Shown: positions 1-9,075 of the stretch, piece after piece | Layout: each line of letters starts with the position of its first letter | Position numbering within the stretch: the first letter of the stretch is position 1 | NCBI RefSeq assembly: GCF_000725805.1 | Contig: NZ_JOFT01000058.1 | Span: forward strand, 1-46,430 | From: Streptomyces xanthophaeus | GTDB taxonomy: Bacteria > Actinomycetota > Actinomycetes > Streptomycetales > Streptomycetaceae | Length of the DNA: 46,430 nt | Reading direction: 5' to 3' | Made by a program: the position numbers and the translations under genes | Notes under the pieces: model-generated | Seen by the model: only the letters and a program-made list of their open reading frames with translations | Told to the model about the DNA's origin: nothing | The model's database searches: none

Positions 1-1119
1 GGCGGTCTGGGAGTAGATCGGGCGCAGCAGGTCGAGGTCGCGGATGATCGCGGCCGGGCGCAGGTCGAAGACCTCGCCGATGGCGTCCTCGATCTTCTGG
101 ACGTCCGCCTTGGCGGTGCCGAAGGTCTCGACGAAGAGGCCGACGGGCTCGGCCTTGCCGATCGCGTACGCGACCTGGACCTCGCAGCGCGAGGCCAGAC
201 CGGCGGCGACGACGTTCTTGGCGACCCAGCGCATCGCGTAGGCGGCGGAGCGGTCGACCTTGGACGGGTCCTTGCCCGAGAAGGCACCGCCGCCGTGGCG
301 GGCCATGCCGCCGTAGGTGTCGATGATGATCTTGCGGCCGGTCAGGCCGGCGTCACCCATCGGGCCGCCGATCTCGAAGCGGCCGGTCGGGTTGACCAGC
401 AGGCGGTAGCCCTCGGTCTCCAGCTTGATGCCGTCGGCGGCGAGCTGCGCGAGGACGTACTCGACGACGTGCTCGCGGATGTCGGCGGCGAGGAGCGAGT
501 CCAGGTCGATGTCGCTCGCGTGCTGCGAGGAGACCACGACGGTGTCCAGGCGGACGGGGGTGCTGCCGTCGTACTCGATGGTGACCTGGGTCTTGCCGTC
601 GGGACGCAGGTAGGGGGCCGTGCCGTCCTTGCGGATCTCGGTGAGGCGGCGCGAGAGGCGGTGGGCCAGCTCGATGGGCAGCGGCATCAGGTTCGGGGTC
701 TCGTCGGTCGCGTAACCGAACATCAGGCCCTGGTCACCGGCGCCCTGCTTGTCCAGAGCGTCGTCATCGCCCTCGACCCGCGACTCGTAGGCCGTGTCGA
801 CGCCCTGCGCGATGTCCGGGGACTGCGCGCCGATGGACACCGACACGCCGCAGGAGGCGCCGTCGAAGCCCTTGGACGAGGAGTCGTAGCCGATGTCGAG
901 GACCTTCTGCCGTACGAGGGAGGCGATGTCGGCGTACGCGCTGGTGGTCACCTCGCCGGCGATGTGGACCTGACCGGTGGTGATCAGGGTCTCGACCGCG
1001 ACGCGCGAGGTGGGGTCCTGACGCAGCAGCTCGTCGAGGATGGTGTCGCTGATCTGGTCGGCGATCTTGTCGGGATGTCCTTCGGTCACGGACTCCGAGG
1101 TGAACAGGCGGCGGGACAT
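1..1119 (-). CDS. metK: S-adenosylmethionine synthetase (MetK), 3' end cut by window edge
   Basis: Makes S-adenosylmethionine from methionine and ATP in the cytosol. The reverse strand reads [20 protein letters not shown] at its start, the typical MetK N-terminus. It continues through the family motifs [12 protein letters not shown] and [19 protein letters not shown]. About 373 of the usual roughly 400 residues are present, so only the last 25-30 lie outside the window. The family assignment is certain. It sits just downstream of, and on the same strand as, the naphthoquinone genes; extra metK copies in such clusters are usually read as cofactor supply for the cluster methyltransferase. Whether this is a second copy or the only metK of the cell cannot be told from the window. 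A strong hairpin (1188-1217) separates it from the ligase gene, so it may have its own promoter in the 115-bp gap. Confidence 0.95.
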   Translation of the reverse strand, partial: MSRRLFTSESVTEGHPDKIADQISDTILDELLRQDPTSRVAVETLITTGQVHIAGEVTTSAYADIASLVRQKVLDIGYDSSSKGFDGASCGVSVSIGAQSPDIAQGVDTAYESRVEGDDDALDKQGAGDQGLMFGYATDETPNLMPLPIELAHRLSRRLTEIRKDGTAPYLRPDGKTQVTIEYDGSTPVRLDTVVVSSQHASDIDLDSLLAADIREHVVEYVLAQLAADGIKLETEGYRLLVNPTGRFEIGGPMGDAGLTGRKIIIDTYGGMARHGGGAFSGKDPSKVDRSAAYAMRWVAKNVVAAGLASRCEVQVAYAIGKAEPVGLFVETFGTAKADVQKIEDAIGEVFDLRPAAIIRDLDLLRPIYSQTA

Positions 1120-1187
1120 GACTCTCCAAGACGGTAGTGGGAAGGGGCAGGCGACTGGGGTGGCGGAACAGAACGGCCCGTACGGGG

Positions 1188-1217
1188 GGACGTCCGACGG
1201 GATCCCGCCGGACGTCC
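1188..1217 (-). terminator. Hairpin after the ligase gene
   Basis: GGACGTCCG and CGGACGTCC form a perfect 9-bp stem around an inner CGGGATCCCG palindrome, so nearly the whole 30 bp is self-complementary. It begins 18 bp past the stop of the AMP-ligase gene. There is no T-run. It is most likely a terminator or processing stem between the ligase gene and metK. Confidence 0.55.
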
Positions 1218-1234
1218 TCGGTGATCGCCCCGGA

Positions 1235-2821
1235 TCAGGCCGACTTCTGGAGCTGCTCCTCGAACCGCCGGGCCAGCGCGAGGCGCTGCACCTTCAGCGT
1301 GGCGGTCCTGGGCAGCTCGGCCTGCGGGATCTGGACGGGCTCGGCGAGCTGCGGGAACTCGACGACGGCGGCGCGCCAGCGGTTGCGGTCCAGCGGGATG
1401 TCGTCGACGGTGCAGATCACCGGGACCGGCTTGGAGTCCGGGCCCTGCACCACGACCAGTTCGCTCAGCTCGTGCAGCTTGCCGAGCACGATGTCCTCGA
1501 TCTCCAGGGTGCTGCGCACCCCGGGGATCATGTCGACTTCACGGTCGAGCATGTGCAGGCAGCCGAACTTGGTGCGGTAACCGACGTCGCCGGTCCCCCA
1601 CCACTCGCCGTCACGGTTGCTGTCGTAGCGGTCCTGCTCGCCGAAGTAGCTCTTGGCGATGCCGTCCCAGGCGACCTCGATGAGGCCGGGGTTCTCCGGG
1701 GACGGCGTCTGGCCGTTGCGGCTGACCACCCGGATCTTCGCGGCGCCCAGCGGCATGGCCCAGCCGACGCAGCGGCCGTTCGCCTTGTGGGCGGAGTTGC
1801 GGAAGTAGGCGCGGCCGACGGCCGGGCCGACCTCGCTCTGCCCGTAGATCTGGAAGAAGAGGGCGCCCCGCCGGTCGGACGCCTTGAGCAGCTTGCTCAT
1901 GGTGGCGGGGTGGATGGCGTCGAAGGTGCTGCTGAAGACCTTGACCGAGCTGAACGGCGCGCGCGGGTCCTCGGCGAGGCCCTCCCACTCCATGAGCGAG
2001 TTGGGCAGCGCCTCGATGAGCACGGGCCGGTGTTCCAGGAGCTGCTCGGCGACGTCGGCGGGCTCCGATTCCCGCATCAGCAGGACCGGGTACTCCTTCA
2101 GCAGGGCCAGGGACATCGCCGCGACCATCCGCGAGTGCACGAACGGCACGTGGATGGCGACGGTCTCCTTCTTGCGCAGCAGCGACAGCAGCCGCCACTG
2201 CGGTACGAGGCGGATGCCCTGGGTGCGGGGCGTGTGCACCACGAGCTTGGGGATGCCGGTGGTGCCGGAGGTGTGGGTGATGACGGCGGCCTCGTCGATC
2301 GGCCGGACCACCGGCTTGACCCGCGGCGAGCCGGCGAGGTCGGCGAGCGAGATGGTTCCCGGGCGGTGGTCGGCCGAGGTGATCACCCGCCGGGTGAGGT
2401 CCGCCAGCGGTACGTCGGCGAGCAGGTCGAGCTTGCTGCCTTCGGTCAGCAGCGTCGGCTGGTCGACCCGCTCCAGCAGGACGGCGACGGTCGCCGCGTC
2501 GAGGGCGGGCGAGAGGTTGACCACGACGCCGCCGATGCGGGACACCGCGGCGGCGAGCATCCAGTGGTCGGCGTTGGCGGTCTTGAACAGCACGACGCGC
2601 TCGTCGGGACGGACCCCGGCGGCCCACAGGCGGGCCGCCAGGTCGTCCACGTGCTCGGCGTACTGGGCCACCGTCAGCCGCCGGCCCACCTCGGGCAGGA
2701 CGCCCAGGTCGTGGTCCAGCGTGATCGGGGTGGTCGGATTGACGGCGGCGGCCATCTCCGCCAGCAGGCCGATGTGAAGACCGCGCTTCTGTATCGACCG
2801 GTAGGCCACAGAGCCCTTCAT
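1235..2821 (-). CDS. AMP-forming acyl/aryl ligase (ANL superfamily), candidate diazotase or CoA ligase
   Basis: 528 residues. The start ATG at 2821 (protein [14 protein letters not shown]) is chosen because an AAGGAG lies just upstream; an open frame extends further but has no homology-like sequence. ANL hallmarks are visible: the P-loop [11 protein letters not shown], the YGQSEVG motif, the hinge-region [11 protein letters not shown] and a C-terminal [10 protein letters not shown] with the catalytic lysine, where the usual Gly before Lys is replaced by Leu. Known family roles are adenylation and thioesterification of carboxylates. In cremeomycin biosynthesis a relative (CreM) activates nitrite with ATP to diazotise an aryl amine. 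The cluster has no obvious carboxylic acid substrate but does have an aminotransferase and a CreD/CreE-like pair, so I infer that a diazotase role is plausible. A plain acyl-CoA ligase remains possible. It lies 299 bp downstream of the methyltransferase gene. Confidence 0.85.
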   Translation of the reverse strand: MKGSVAYRSIQKRGLHIGLLAEMAAAVNPTTPITLDHDLGVLPEVGRRLTVAQYAEHVDDLAARLWAAGVRPDERVVLFKTANADHWMLAAAVSRIGGVVVNLSPALDAATVAVLLERVDQPTLLTEGSKLDLLADVPLADLTRRVITSADHRPGTISLADLAGSPRVKPVVRPIDEAAVITHTSGTTGIPKLVVHTPRTQGIRLVPQWRLLSLLRKKETVAIHVPFVHSRMVAAMSLALLKEYPVLLMRESEPADVAEQLLEHRPVLIEALPNSLMEWEGLAEDPRAPFSSVKVFSSTFDAIHPATMSKLLKASDRRGALFFQIYGQSEVGPAVGRAYFRNSAHKANGRCVGWAMPLGAAKIRVVSRNGQTPSPENPGLIEVAWDGIAKSYFGEQDRYDSNRDGEWWGTGDVGYRTKFGCLHMLDREVDMIPGVRSTLEIEDIVLGKLHELSELVVVQGPDSKPVPVICTVDDIPLDRNRWRAAVVEFPQLAEPVQIPQAELPRTATLKVQRLALARRFEEQLQKSA

Positions 2822-2839
2822 CTGGGCTGTCTCCTTCGT

Positions 2840-2867
2840 GGTGAGCGGTGAGCGGTGAGCGGTGAAC
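2840..2867. repeat. 7-bp tandem repeat (GGTGAGC) x4
   Basis: Three exact GGTGAGC units and one GGTGAAC lie directly upstream of the ribosome site of the ligase gene, within a 299-bp gap (2822-3120) that otherwise shows no gene. The rest of the gap has a short GGCCAC repeat near 2995-3013. The repeat may simply be slippage. SARP activators do bind direct heptamer repeats, but usually with 11-bp spacing, so a regulatory role is only a guess. Confidence 0.5.
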
Positions 2868-3120
2868 GTTCGGGCGGTCGTCGGCTCCGTACGGGGCGCG
2901 AGGACGCGCGTGAGGGGCGCCCGGGGCCTCTCGCGCCGGCCGGGCCCGCGTCGCAGGGAGCCGGGGCCGAAACGGCCCCGGGCCACGAACGCGCGGCCAC
3001 GGCCACGGCCACGGCGAGCAGGTCGCTCCCACCTGACGGGAGACTTCTCGATGGCCGGGTGAAGGACCGGCGGGTCAGGGTCGTCCTGCACGCACCCACC
3101 GTTCACCCAACGGGTTGCTG

Positions 3121-4116
3121 CTAGCGGGCGATGACCATCGTGGCGGGGGCCGCGTCGTGGAACGACACCTCTTCGAAGCCCGCCTTGAGCAGCCATTCCT
3201 GGTAGTCCGCGCGCCGGTAGGTGCCGCCGTCGTTGCTCTTCAGCAGCATCTCCGCGGCGAAGAGCAGCGGGAAGGCCGGACCGCTGCGGTCGTCGTCGAC
3301 GATGTAGTCGCTGACGACGAGGGCGCCGCCGGGCTTGAGGGCCTTGCGGAGCCGGGTGAAGACCTCGATGTTGCTGGCCGCGTCCTCCTGGTGGGCGATG
3401 TGGGAGTACAGCGCGATGTCGTACTCCCCGCTCCCGAAGTCGGTGGTGTGGAAGTCACCGTTGACGGTGGTGAAGCGGTCGCCGACGCCGTTCTCGCCCA
3501 CCAGCCGCTTCGCGATCGCGTTGATCGGCTCCCAGTCGAGCTGGGTGGCGCGCGCCTCGGGGTTGGCGTTCAGCCAGATCGAGGCGTAGACGCCGGAGCC
3601 GCCGCCGACGTCGAGGACCGAGATCTCGCCCGCCTCGCGGATGCCGAGCGCGTCGAGACCGGCCGTCGCGGCGGGGACCGACACGGCGGCGATCGCCGGG
3701 ACGATGTCCGCCCAGTGCAGGTTGTCGGCCTTGTCCGTCTCGGCGTCCTCCAGCGGACCGCCGACGCGGACCACCTCGGGCAGGTTGATCAGGCTGCCCG
3801 TGTGGTTCAGCTTGACCTTGGCGAAGCCGGCCAGGGAGGCGGGCTTGCCGTCGACCAGGTAGTCGGACGCCTCGGCGGTGTTGCTGTAGCGGCCCTCCGC
3901 CAGGGTGACCAGGCCGATGCTGACCAGGCCGTCGAGCAGGCTCTGCGCGCCCCGCTCGGAGATGGCGGCGCGGGTGGCCACCTCGGCGGCCGTGCCCGCG
4001 CCGTCCTCCAGGTGCGTGAAGACGGAGTGGGTGGCCGAGGCGCCGATGACACCGGTGGCCCAGTAGCCGTTGATCAGGCTCATGATCCGGTCCGGGGCCG
4101 GCTGGTTGTTCGTCAT
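3121..4116 (-). CDS. SAM-dependent methyltransferase (O-methyltransferase family 2 fold)
   Basis: 331 residues. The ATG at 4116 overlaps the stop of the aminotransferase gene as ATGA and follows a GGGAG. The N-terminal part (about residues 1-100, MSLINGYWATGVIGASATHS then a winged-helix segment) is the dimerisation domain of plant-type O-methyltransferases. The SAM-binding motif I is VLDVGGGSGVYA, and IAHQEDA lies where family members carry the catalytic histidine. It would methylate the naphthoquinone core on oxygen or carbon using SAM supplied by MetK; the sequence does not tell which. The tight coupling to the aminotransferase supports a shared pathway. The family call is firm and the substrate is inferred. 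Confidence 0.88.
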   Translation of the reverse strand: MTNNQPAPDRIMSLINGYWATGVIGASATHSVFTHLEDGAGTAAEVATRAAISERGAQSLLDGLVSIGLVTLAEGRYSNTAEASDYLVDGKPASLAGFAKVKLNHTGSLINLPEVVRVGGPLEDAETDKADNLHWADIVPAIAAVSVPAATAGLDALGIREAGEISVLDVGGGSGVYASIWLNANPEARATQLDWEPINAIAKRLVGENGVGDRFTTVNGDFHTTDFGSGEYDIALYSHIAHQEDAASNIEVFTRLRKALKPGGALVVSDYIVDDDRSGPAFPLLFAAEMLLKSNDGGTYRRADYQEWLLKAGFEEVSFHDAAPATMVIAR

Positions 4117-5282
4117 GCTGCTGCTCCCTTCAGGGATCGTGTGAGTGTGGCGTGGGTGCGCAGGGCCGGACGGAGGACCTCCGCGACCCGGTCCACCTGG
4201 TCCATCGTGAGCTCGGCGTGCATGGGGATGCCGAGGCCGCGGTCGAAGAGATCGGCCGAGACCGGGCACACCTGCTTGGCGTCGAACGCGGGCTGGACAT
4301 GGCTCGCGAACGTCCCGTGGAGGGAGCCGATCCCGTGCGCGCGCAGCTCGGTGGCGACCCCGCCGCGGTCGATGCGCGGGTCCAGCCTCACGATGTAGGA
4401 CTGCCAGGCGTGGGTGCGGTCCTGCGGCACGAACGGGATCGTCAGGAGCTCCTCGTCGGCGAAGTGCTCCGCGTAGCGCGCGGCGACGGCGGCGCGGCGC
4501 GCGAGCAGCTCCTCGATGCGGCGGAGCTGCACCTGCAGGATCGCCGCGGCGATGTCGGACAGTTTGAAGTTGTAGCCGATCTCCGTGAACTGAGGGATCG
4601 GCAGGCCGATGACCTGGCCCTGGTCGTAGATGCTGCCGATGCCGAAGGACGACCGCTGCCGGGCGTCCGCACCGATCGCGGGGTCGGTGGCGATGAGGGC
4701 GCCGCCCTCACCACTGGTGGCTCCCTTGCGCCCATGGAAGGACAGGACGCCCACCTCGGCGAGCGAGCCGGCCTCCCGGCCCTTGTACGTGGCGCCCACC
4801 GCACAGGCGGCGTCCTCCACGATCCACAGGCCGTGGCGGTCGGCGATCGCCTGCAGCTCGTCGTAGTCGGCGGGCAGGCCGACGGTGTCGACGGCGATGA
4901 TGCCGACGGTGCGCGGGCTGACGAGGGACGCCACCGCCTGCGGGTCGACGGTGCCGGTGTCGGCGCGCACGTCGGCGAAGACCGGGGTCCCGCCCACGTA
5001 GCGCACCGCGTGGGCGGGCGCCGGGAAGGTGTAGTCGGCGACGATGACCTCGTCGCCCGGCTTGACGCGCAGCGCGAGCATCGCCAGGTGAAGGGCGGCG
5101 CCCGCGTTGCACAGCGCGACCGCGTCGCCCGCGCCGTAGCGCTGCTTCAGCTGGGCCTCCAGGGCCTTGCCCTTCGGGCCCTGGCCGGCCGGCCAGCCCG
5201 AGGCGAAGACCTCGGCGACGGCGGCCAGCTCCTGCTCTCCCAGGCTGGCGTGCACCAGGGGGATGTTGTCCACGTCGCCCAT
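4113..5282 (-). CDS. PLP-dependent DegT/DnrJ/EryC1-type aminotransferase
   Basis: 389 residues, full length. The PLP lysine is K186 in SFHGRKGATSGEGG, and the ring-nitrogen aspartate is D157 in IVEDAAC. Both are intact, so the enzyme should be active. Most family members aminate keto-sugars, but no sugar genes are nearby. The gene sits directly between a cupin and a methyltransferase beside an RppA-type synthase. I remember the same arrangement from furaquinocin-type clusters, where the aminotransferase converts an oxidised tetrahydroxynaphthalene to an 8-amino-naphthoquinone. That role is inferred here. The stop overlaps the methyltransferase start by 4 bp, and the upstream cupin ends 3 bp before its start, so the three genes are one translationally coupled operon. 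Confidence 0.9.
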   Translation of the reverse strand: MGDVDNIPLVHASLGEQELAAVAEVFASGWPAGQGPKGKALEAQLKQRYGAGDAVALCNAGAALHLAMLALRVKPGDEVIVADYTFPAPAHAVRYVGGTPVFADVRADTGTVDPQAVASLVSPRTVGIIAVDTVGLPADYDELQAIADRHGLWIVEDAACAVGATYKGREAGSLAEVGVLSFHGRKGATSGEGGALIATDPAIGADARQRSSFGIGSIYDQGQVIGLPIPQFTEIGYNFKLSDIAAAILQVQLRRIEELLARRAAVAARYAEHFADEELLTIPFVPQDRTHAWQSYIVRLDPRIDRGGVATELRAHGIGSLHGTFASHVQPAFDAKQVCPVSADLFDRGLGIPMHAELTMDQVDRVAEVLRPALRTHATLTRSLKGAAA

Positions 5283-5285
5283 TTC

Positions 5286-5837
5286 CTAGGCCTCCGACTG
5301 TGCGGCGGGCTGGGGGTCCCGGAGAACCGGCGGCTCGAAGCGCATCGGCGTGATCTGGGTGACGTCGTAGTGCTTGCGCATCTCCTCGACGGCCGCGGGG
5401 TCCACGGTCCGGCCGGTCGACCAGATCTCCGTGATCTCCTCGAAGTAGTGCTCGTGCTCGGGGGACGGGTAGCTCTGGAAGAGCATGGTCGTCGGCTTGT
5501 CCGTGGGGTTGCGGAAGGCGTGCGGCGTGTTCGGCGGAACGAACATGCAGCTGCCCGCGCCCACGCGGACCACACGGTCACCGGAGGCGGACTCCCAGTG
5601 GTGCCAGGTGTCGGTCGTGCGCTCGGTCGGCTCGAAGCACAGCAGTTCGAGCTCGCCCTCCAGGACGTAGAAGAACTCCTGGGACTCGGTGTGGACGTGT
5701 GCACCGACGTCGAAGCCCGGGGGGACGACGACCTCGAAGATGGAAATGGAGGAACCGTCCCCCGCGGTGGCCTTGAAGGTCACTTCCTGCGCCTTGGTGA
5801 CCAGCTTCCGGCCCTCGCCGGCGCTGACGATGCTCAT
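5286..5837 (-). CDS. Cupin quinone-forming oxygenase (MomA-like)
   Basis: 183 residues forming a single cupin. Motif 1 is GAHVHTESQEFFYVLEGE (metal ligands His, His, Glu) and motif 2 is PPNTPHAFRN (the fourth ligand, His). A C-terminal extension of about 50 residues follows. Cupins next to RppA genes, such as MomA, oxidise 1,3,6,8-tetrahydroxynaphthalene to flaviolin or mompain-type quinones. The context (rppA immediately upstream, aminotransferase immediately downstream) supports that role. It is separated from rppA by 62 bp containing an intrinsic terminator, so its level may be set apart from that of rppA. The fold is certain; the substrate is inferred. Confidence 0.85.
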   Translation of the reverse strand: MSIVSAGEGRKLVTKAQEVTFKATAGDGSSISIFEVVVPPGFDVGAHVHTESQEFFYVLEGELELLCFEPTERTTDTWHHWESASGDRVVRVGAGSCMFVPPNTPHAFRNPTDKPTTMLFQSYPSPEHEHYFEEITEIWSTGRTVDPAAVEEMRKHYDVTQITPMRFEPPVLRDPQPAAQSEA

Positions 5838-5863
5838 TCGCTCTCACTTTCTTCGTGCGTACG

Positions 5864-5884
5864 AAAAACCCCGTCGAACGGGGT
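5864..5884 (-). terminator. Intrinsic terminator/attenuator between rppA and the cupin gene
   Basis: On the reverse strand ACCCCGT-TCG-ACGGGGT forms a perfect 7-bp stem with a 3-nt loop and runs straight into TTTTT. This is a rare classical rho-independent terminator in such GC-rich DNA. It lies about 16 bp past the rppA stop, inside what is otherwise one operon. Confidence 0.75.
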
Positions 5885-5899
5885 GTTCTCCGGACTGGC

Positions 5900-6964
5900 T
5901 CAGTCGTGGAGCGGCGCGTCGACGGACCAGCGGCCGAGCGCCATCTCGGCGGTGATGCCGGGACCGAACCCGGCGATGAGGCCCTTGGCGTCGTGCGCGG
6001 GCGCGTCCTCCTCGAAGAGGCGGCGGGCCGCGTCGAACACGACGGCGCTGGCGATGTTCCCGTACTCGCTCAGGGTCGCCCAGCTGTGGCGGAAGACCTT
6101 GCGGTCGACCTCGAGGAACTTGGCGAGGTCGTCCAGGATCCGCGGACCGCCTGCGTGCACGATGTAGAAGTCGAGGTTGCCGGCGTCCCAGGTGTGCTTC
6201 TGGGCGAACTCCCGCAGCACCGGCGCCAGCGGCTCCATCGTGCCGGGGACGCGGCGGTCGAGCTGGAAGTGGAAGCCGGTGTCGCGGACGGCGTAGGAGA
6301 TCCAGTCCTCGGTGTTCGGGATGACGTAGGAGGCGTTGCGCTCCAGGTCGATGCCGACGCCGCCCTCGGCGCGCACCACGGCGGCCGCGACGGCGTCGCC
6401 GAAGAGTCCGTCGGACAGCAGCGAACCGATGTCGTCCATGTCCGGCTGGTAGCACAGCGAGCAGAACTCGCAGGCCACGATCAGGACGTTGCTTCCCGGG
6501 TGGGCCAGGACGAAGTCGTGGGCGCGGTTGACGGCCGCGCCGCCCGCCGCGCAACCCAGCTGGGCGATCGGTATCTGCACGGTGTCGGGGCGGAACCCGA
6601 GCTTGTTGATCAGCCAGGAGGTCAGCGACGGCATGAGGAAGCCGGTGCACGACACGTAGATGATCGCGTCGACCTCACGGGCCGACAGGTCGGCGTTCTT
6701 CAGGGCCTCTTCGATGACCGCGGGGGTCCGCTTCTTCGACTCGACCTCGTAGATGCGGTTGCGCTCCGTGAGACCCGGGTGGCTGAGCGTCTTCTCGATG
6801 GGCTGCACCAGGTGCCGCTTCTTCACCCCCGTGTTCCGGATGAGTCGAAGCGCCAGGGGCAGCTGCGGCTTTCCGGCGTGGGCGCTTTCGGCGAACTCGA
6901 GAGTTTCTTCCACCGTGATGATGTGTTCCGGCGCGTGCACCGCGGGCTTGCAAAGCCTAGGCAT
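5900..6964 (-). CDS. rppA: 1,3,6,8-tetrahydroxynaphthalene synthase (type III polyketide synthase)
   Basis: 354 residues. Condenses five malonyl-CoA to 1,3,6,8-tetrahydroxynaphthalene in the cytosol. With the start at 6964 (MPRLCKPAVHAPEH, GGAG upstream) the catalytic triad falls exactly at RppA numbering: Cys138 in QLGCAAGG, His270 in YIVHAGGP and Asn303 in EYGNIASA. Tyr224 in WISY, known to set malonyl specificity, is also kept. The whole sequence resembles Streptomyces RppA rather than alkylresorcinol or germicidin synthases. It heads the operon rppA-cupin-aminotransferase-methyltransferase and is divergent from the exporter gene at 7650 across a 685-bp regulatory gap. Malonyl-CoA may come from the MatB-type synthetase at 30,810. 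The start further upstream is not favoured because the family begins here. Confidence 0.96.
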   Translation of the reverse strand: MPRLCKPAVHAPEHIITVEETLEFAESAHAGKPQLPLALRLIRNTGVKKRHLVQPIEKTLSHPGLTERNRIYEVESKKRTPAVIEEALKNADLSAREVDAIIYVSCTGFLMPSLTSWLINKLGFRPDTVQIPIAQLGCAAGGAAVNRAHDFVLAHPGSNVLIVACEFCSLCYQPDMDDIGSLLSDGLFGDAVAAAVVRAEGGVGIDLERNASYVIPNTEDWISYAVRDTGFHFQLDRRVPGTMEPLAPVLREFAQKHTWDAGNLDFYIVHAGGPRILDDLAKFLEVDRKVFRHSWATLSEYGNIASAVVFDAARRLFEEDAPAHDAKGLIAGFGPGITAEMALGRWSVDAPLHD

Positions 6965-7649
6965 ATCTGGGCTCCATTTTCTCTTGAGTCTGCCTTCTGT
7001 ACGTGAAAAGCCTTTCGCGCACTCCGGTGCCCGGGCCCTGGTCGCTACCGCACAGCTCCAGGGGGGTCCGTTCCGTTCCGCGCCCTGCGCGGGCACAACG
7101 CACGACGGCCCGATCGACGAGGTCGTCGATCGGGCCGGACAGGCCGCGAGGGCCTACGTGGGTGCATGAGGGCGGCTGGTGCACGGGACACGGCGTGGGG
7201 TCCGCCGGTGCACAACCAGCTGCGTCGGCCATCGCCGACGCCAGCTGCCTCCTGAACCGCCATGGGGCGGTCGGTCAACACTGCCCGGGCGAAACGGATG
7301 GGGTCTCGCCCGACGGGGCGCCGCATCGGCGCCCGAGCTACGAGGACGCAGCGTTTTTGGGCAGGGAAGGCGTGCCGAAATAGTGACACGGATGGCCGCG
7401 CGCCGCCAAGTGCGTCACAACGTGACCTGGGTCACGTCAACTGGACTGCTGCGGCGAGGGGTTGGCACCTCACCCGGCACCCCGGTGAAGGGATCCTCCG
7501 GGCCGCGGCCCGCCTCCGCGCATCGTACTGTCCCGGCGTCGGCGCGAGCCGTCGGGCCCAAGTGCGGCGCCAGTCATTCCCCACTGGTTCTGAGGCCCCT
7601 GCTGACACCATCGGCAGGAAACTCATACGACTTGGACGTGGAGGGACGA
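6965..7649. promoter_or_regulatory. Divergent promoter region of rppA and the exporter, with a 14-bp perfect inverted repeat
   Basis: No convincing gene is present. The region separates rppA (left) from the MFS exporter (right), so it must hold two divergent promoters. At 7107-7136 the arms GGCCCGATCGACGA and TCGTCGATCGGGCC are perfect over 14 bp with a 2-bp spacer, which suits an operator dimer better than a terminator because no transcript is expected to end here. GTGCAC occurs twice nearby (around 7180 and 7208). The binding protein is unknown; the SARP or the TetR regulators of the cluster are candidates. Confidence 0.5.
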
Positions 7650-8969
7650 ATGTCTCAACGCACGGCGGTATCCACTACCGGGGGTGAGCGGGCCCGAGTG
7701 ACACCATCCCGGGTGCAGGGCCGCCGCGGTCCGGTCGGCGACGGCCGGGCGATGCGCCGGACCGGGCTTCTCGTCACCTTCATGCTCAGCGCCCTGGCCG
7801 CGGTGCCGATGGTGTCGATGGACATGTACATCCCGGCTCTCCCGGAGCTCACGCGCAGTCTGGGCACTTCCGTCACGGCCGGCCAGCTGACCTTGACGGC
7901 ATGCCTCGCCGGCATGGCGATCGGACAGCTCGTCGTGGGCCCGATGAGTGACCGGTGGGGGCGGCGCAGGCCGCTGCTGGCCGGGCTGTTCATCTACGTG
8001 ATCGCCACTGCGAGCTGCGCCTTCGCACCCACCATCGAGGTGCTGATCGCCTGCCGCCTGGTGCAGGGGCTGGCGGGTGCGGCCGGCGTGGTCATCGCCC
8101 GCGCCGTCGTACGCGACCTGTACGACGGCCTGGAGATGGCCAAGTTCTTCTCCACCCTGCTGATGGTCTCCAGCTGCGCCCCGATCATCGCGCCGATCAT
8201 CGGCGGTCAGGTGCTGCACTTCACCGCGTGGCGGGGCGTCTTCGTCGTCCTCACCGTGATCGGCCTCGCCCTCGCCCTGCTCATCTGGCGCCGGATGCCC
8301 GAGACCCTGCCCGCCGAGAGGCGGCAGAGCGGTGGAGTGGTGTCGACCCTGTGGATCATGCGCGGCCTGTTCGCCGACCGGATCTTCCTCGGGCACGTGC
8401 TGACGAACGGGTTCGCGTACGCCGCGCTGTTCTCCTACATCGCCGCCTCGCCGTTCGTGATCCAGGAGATCTACGGGGCCTCCCCGCAGACCTTCGCCCT
8501 GCTCTTCGGCCTCAACTCCCTCGGTCTGATGATCGTCGGTCAGGTCAACGGCCGGCTCCTCGTCGGCAAGGTCCGCCTGGACAAGGTGCTCGGCACCGGG
8601 CTCTCCCTGATGGCCGTCGCCGGAACGGGACTGCTGCTGGTGGCGGGCGGTGCCTTCGGCGACGTGGCCACGGTGCCGATCGCGATCGGCCTGTTCGTCC
8701 TGATCTCCTCGCTGGGCCTCGTCCTGCCCAACACCCAGGCGCTCGGTCTGATGCGCACCCCGCACTCCGCGGGTTCCGCCTCCGCGCTGCTCGGCACCTC
8801 GTGCTACGTCTTCGGGGCTGCCGGCTCGCTGGTGATCGGCATGGCCGGGAAGGGCTCGGCGGTCCCGATGGCCACGATCCAGCTGTGCAGCGCGCTGGCC
8901 GCGCTCGCCTGCTTCACGATGCTGTGCCGTCCCTGGCAGAACCGGAAGTCGGAGCTGACCAGGCGCTGA
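7650..8969 (+). CDS. Bcr/CflA-type MFS drug exporter
   Basis: 439 residues, with about 12 hydrophobic segments, so a proton-driven inner-membrane exporter. MFS motif A is visible as GPMSDRWGRRRPLL between helices 2 and 3, and the first helix has SMDMYIPALPEL, typical of the Bcr/CflA (chloramphenicol/bicyclomycin resistance) branch. The ATG at 7650 has GGAGGGA upstream; the first 35 residues are an arginine-rich cytosolic tail. It is divergent from rppA and closed by a strong terminator, so it is a single transcription unit. It most likely exports the cluster product and adds to self-resistance. The substrate is inferred from position only. Confidence 0.9.
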   Translation: MSQRTAVSTTGGERARVTPSRVQGRRGPVGDGRAMRRTGLLVTFMLSALAAVPMVSMDMYIPALPELTRSLGTSVTAGQLTLTACLAGMAIGQLVVGPMSDRWGRRRPLLAGLFIYVIATASCAFAPTIEVLIACRLVQGLAGAAGVVIARAVVRDLYDGLEMAKFFSTLLMVSSCAPIIAPIIGGQVLHFTAWRGVFVVLTVIGLALALLIWRRMPETLPAERRQSGGVVSTLWIMRGLFADRIFLGHVLTNGFAYAALFSYIAASPFVIQEIYGASPQTFALLFGLNSLGLMIVGQVNGRLLVGKVRLDKVLGTGLSLMAVAGTGLLLVAGGAFGDVATVPIAIGLFVLISSLGLVLPNTQALGLMRTPHSAGSASALLGTSCYVFGAAGSLVIGMAGKGSAVPMATIQLCSALAALACFTMLCRPWQNRKSELTRR

Positions 8970-8980
8970 GCACCACCCCC

Positions 8981-9027
8981 GACAGCACAGTGCCCGATCC
9001 GTCGAACGGATCGGGCACTGTGCTGTC
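8981..9027 (+). terminator. Strong bidirectional terminator after the exporter
   Basis: A perfect 21-bp inverted repeat (arms 8981-9001 and 9007-9027, 5-nt loop) starts 11 bp after the exporter stop. The next gene on the right converges on it, so it may serve both strands. Three CTGTCCGGG units follow. Confidence 0.85.
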
Positions 9028-9075
9028 CGGGCTGTCCGGGCTGTCCGGCTGCGGGGCGGGATGCGCCGCCGCGGG

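Noticed and set aside
1040..2851. Long open frame on the plus strand opposite the AMP ligase
   Set aside because: It is a shadow produced by GC3 bias; it is low-complexity and has no domain, while the reverse strand encodes a clear ANL enzyme.
7045..7389. 114-codon reverse frame in the rppA/exporter gap
   Set aside because: Arg/Pro-rich, no ribosome site, crosses the inverted repeat and lies where two promoters are expected.
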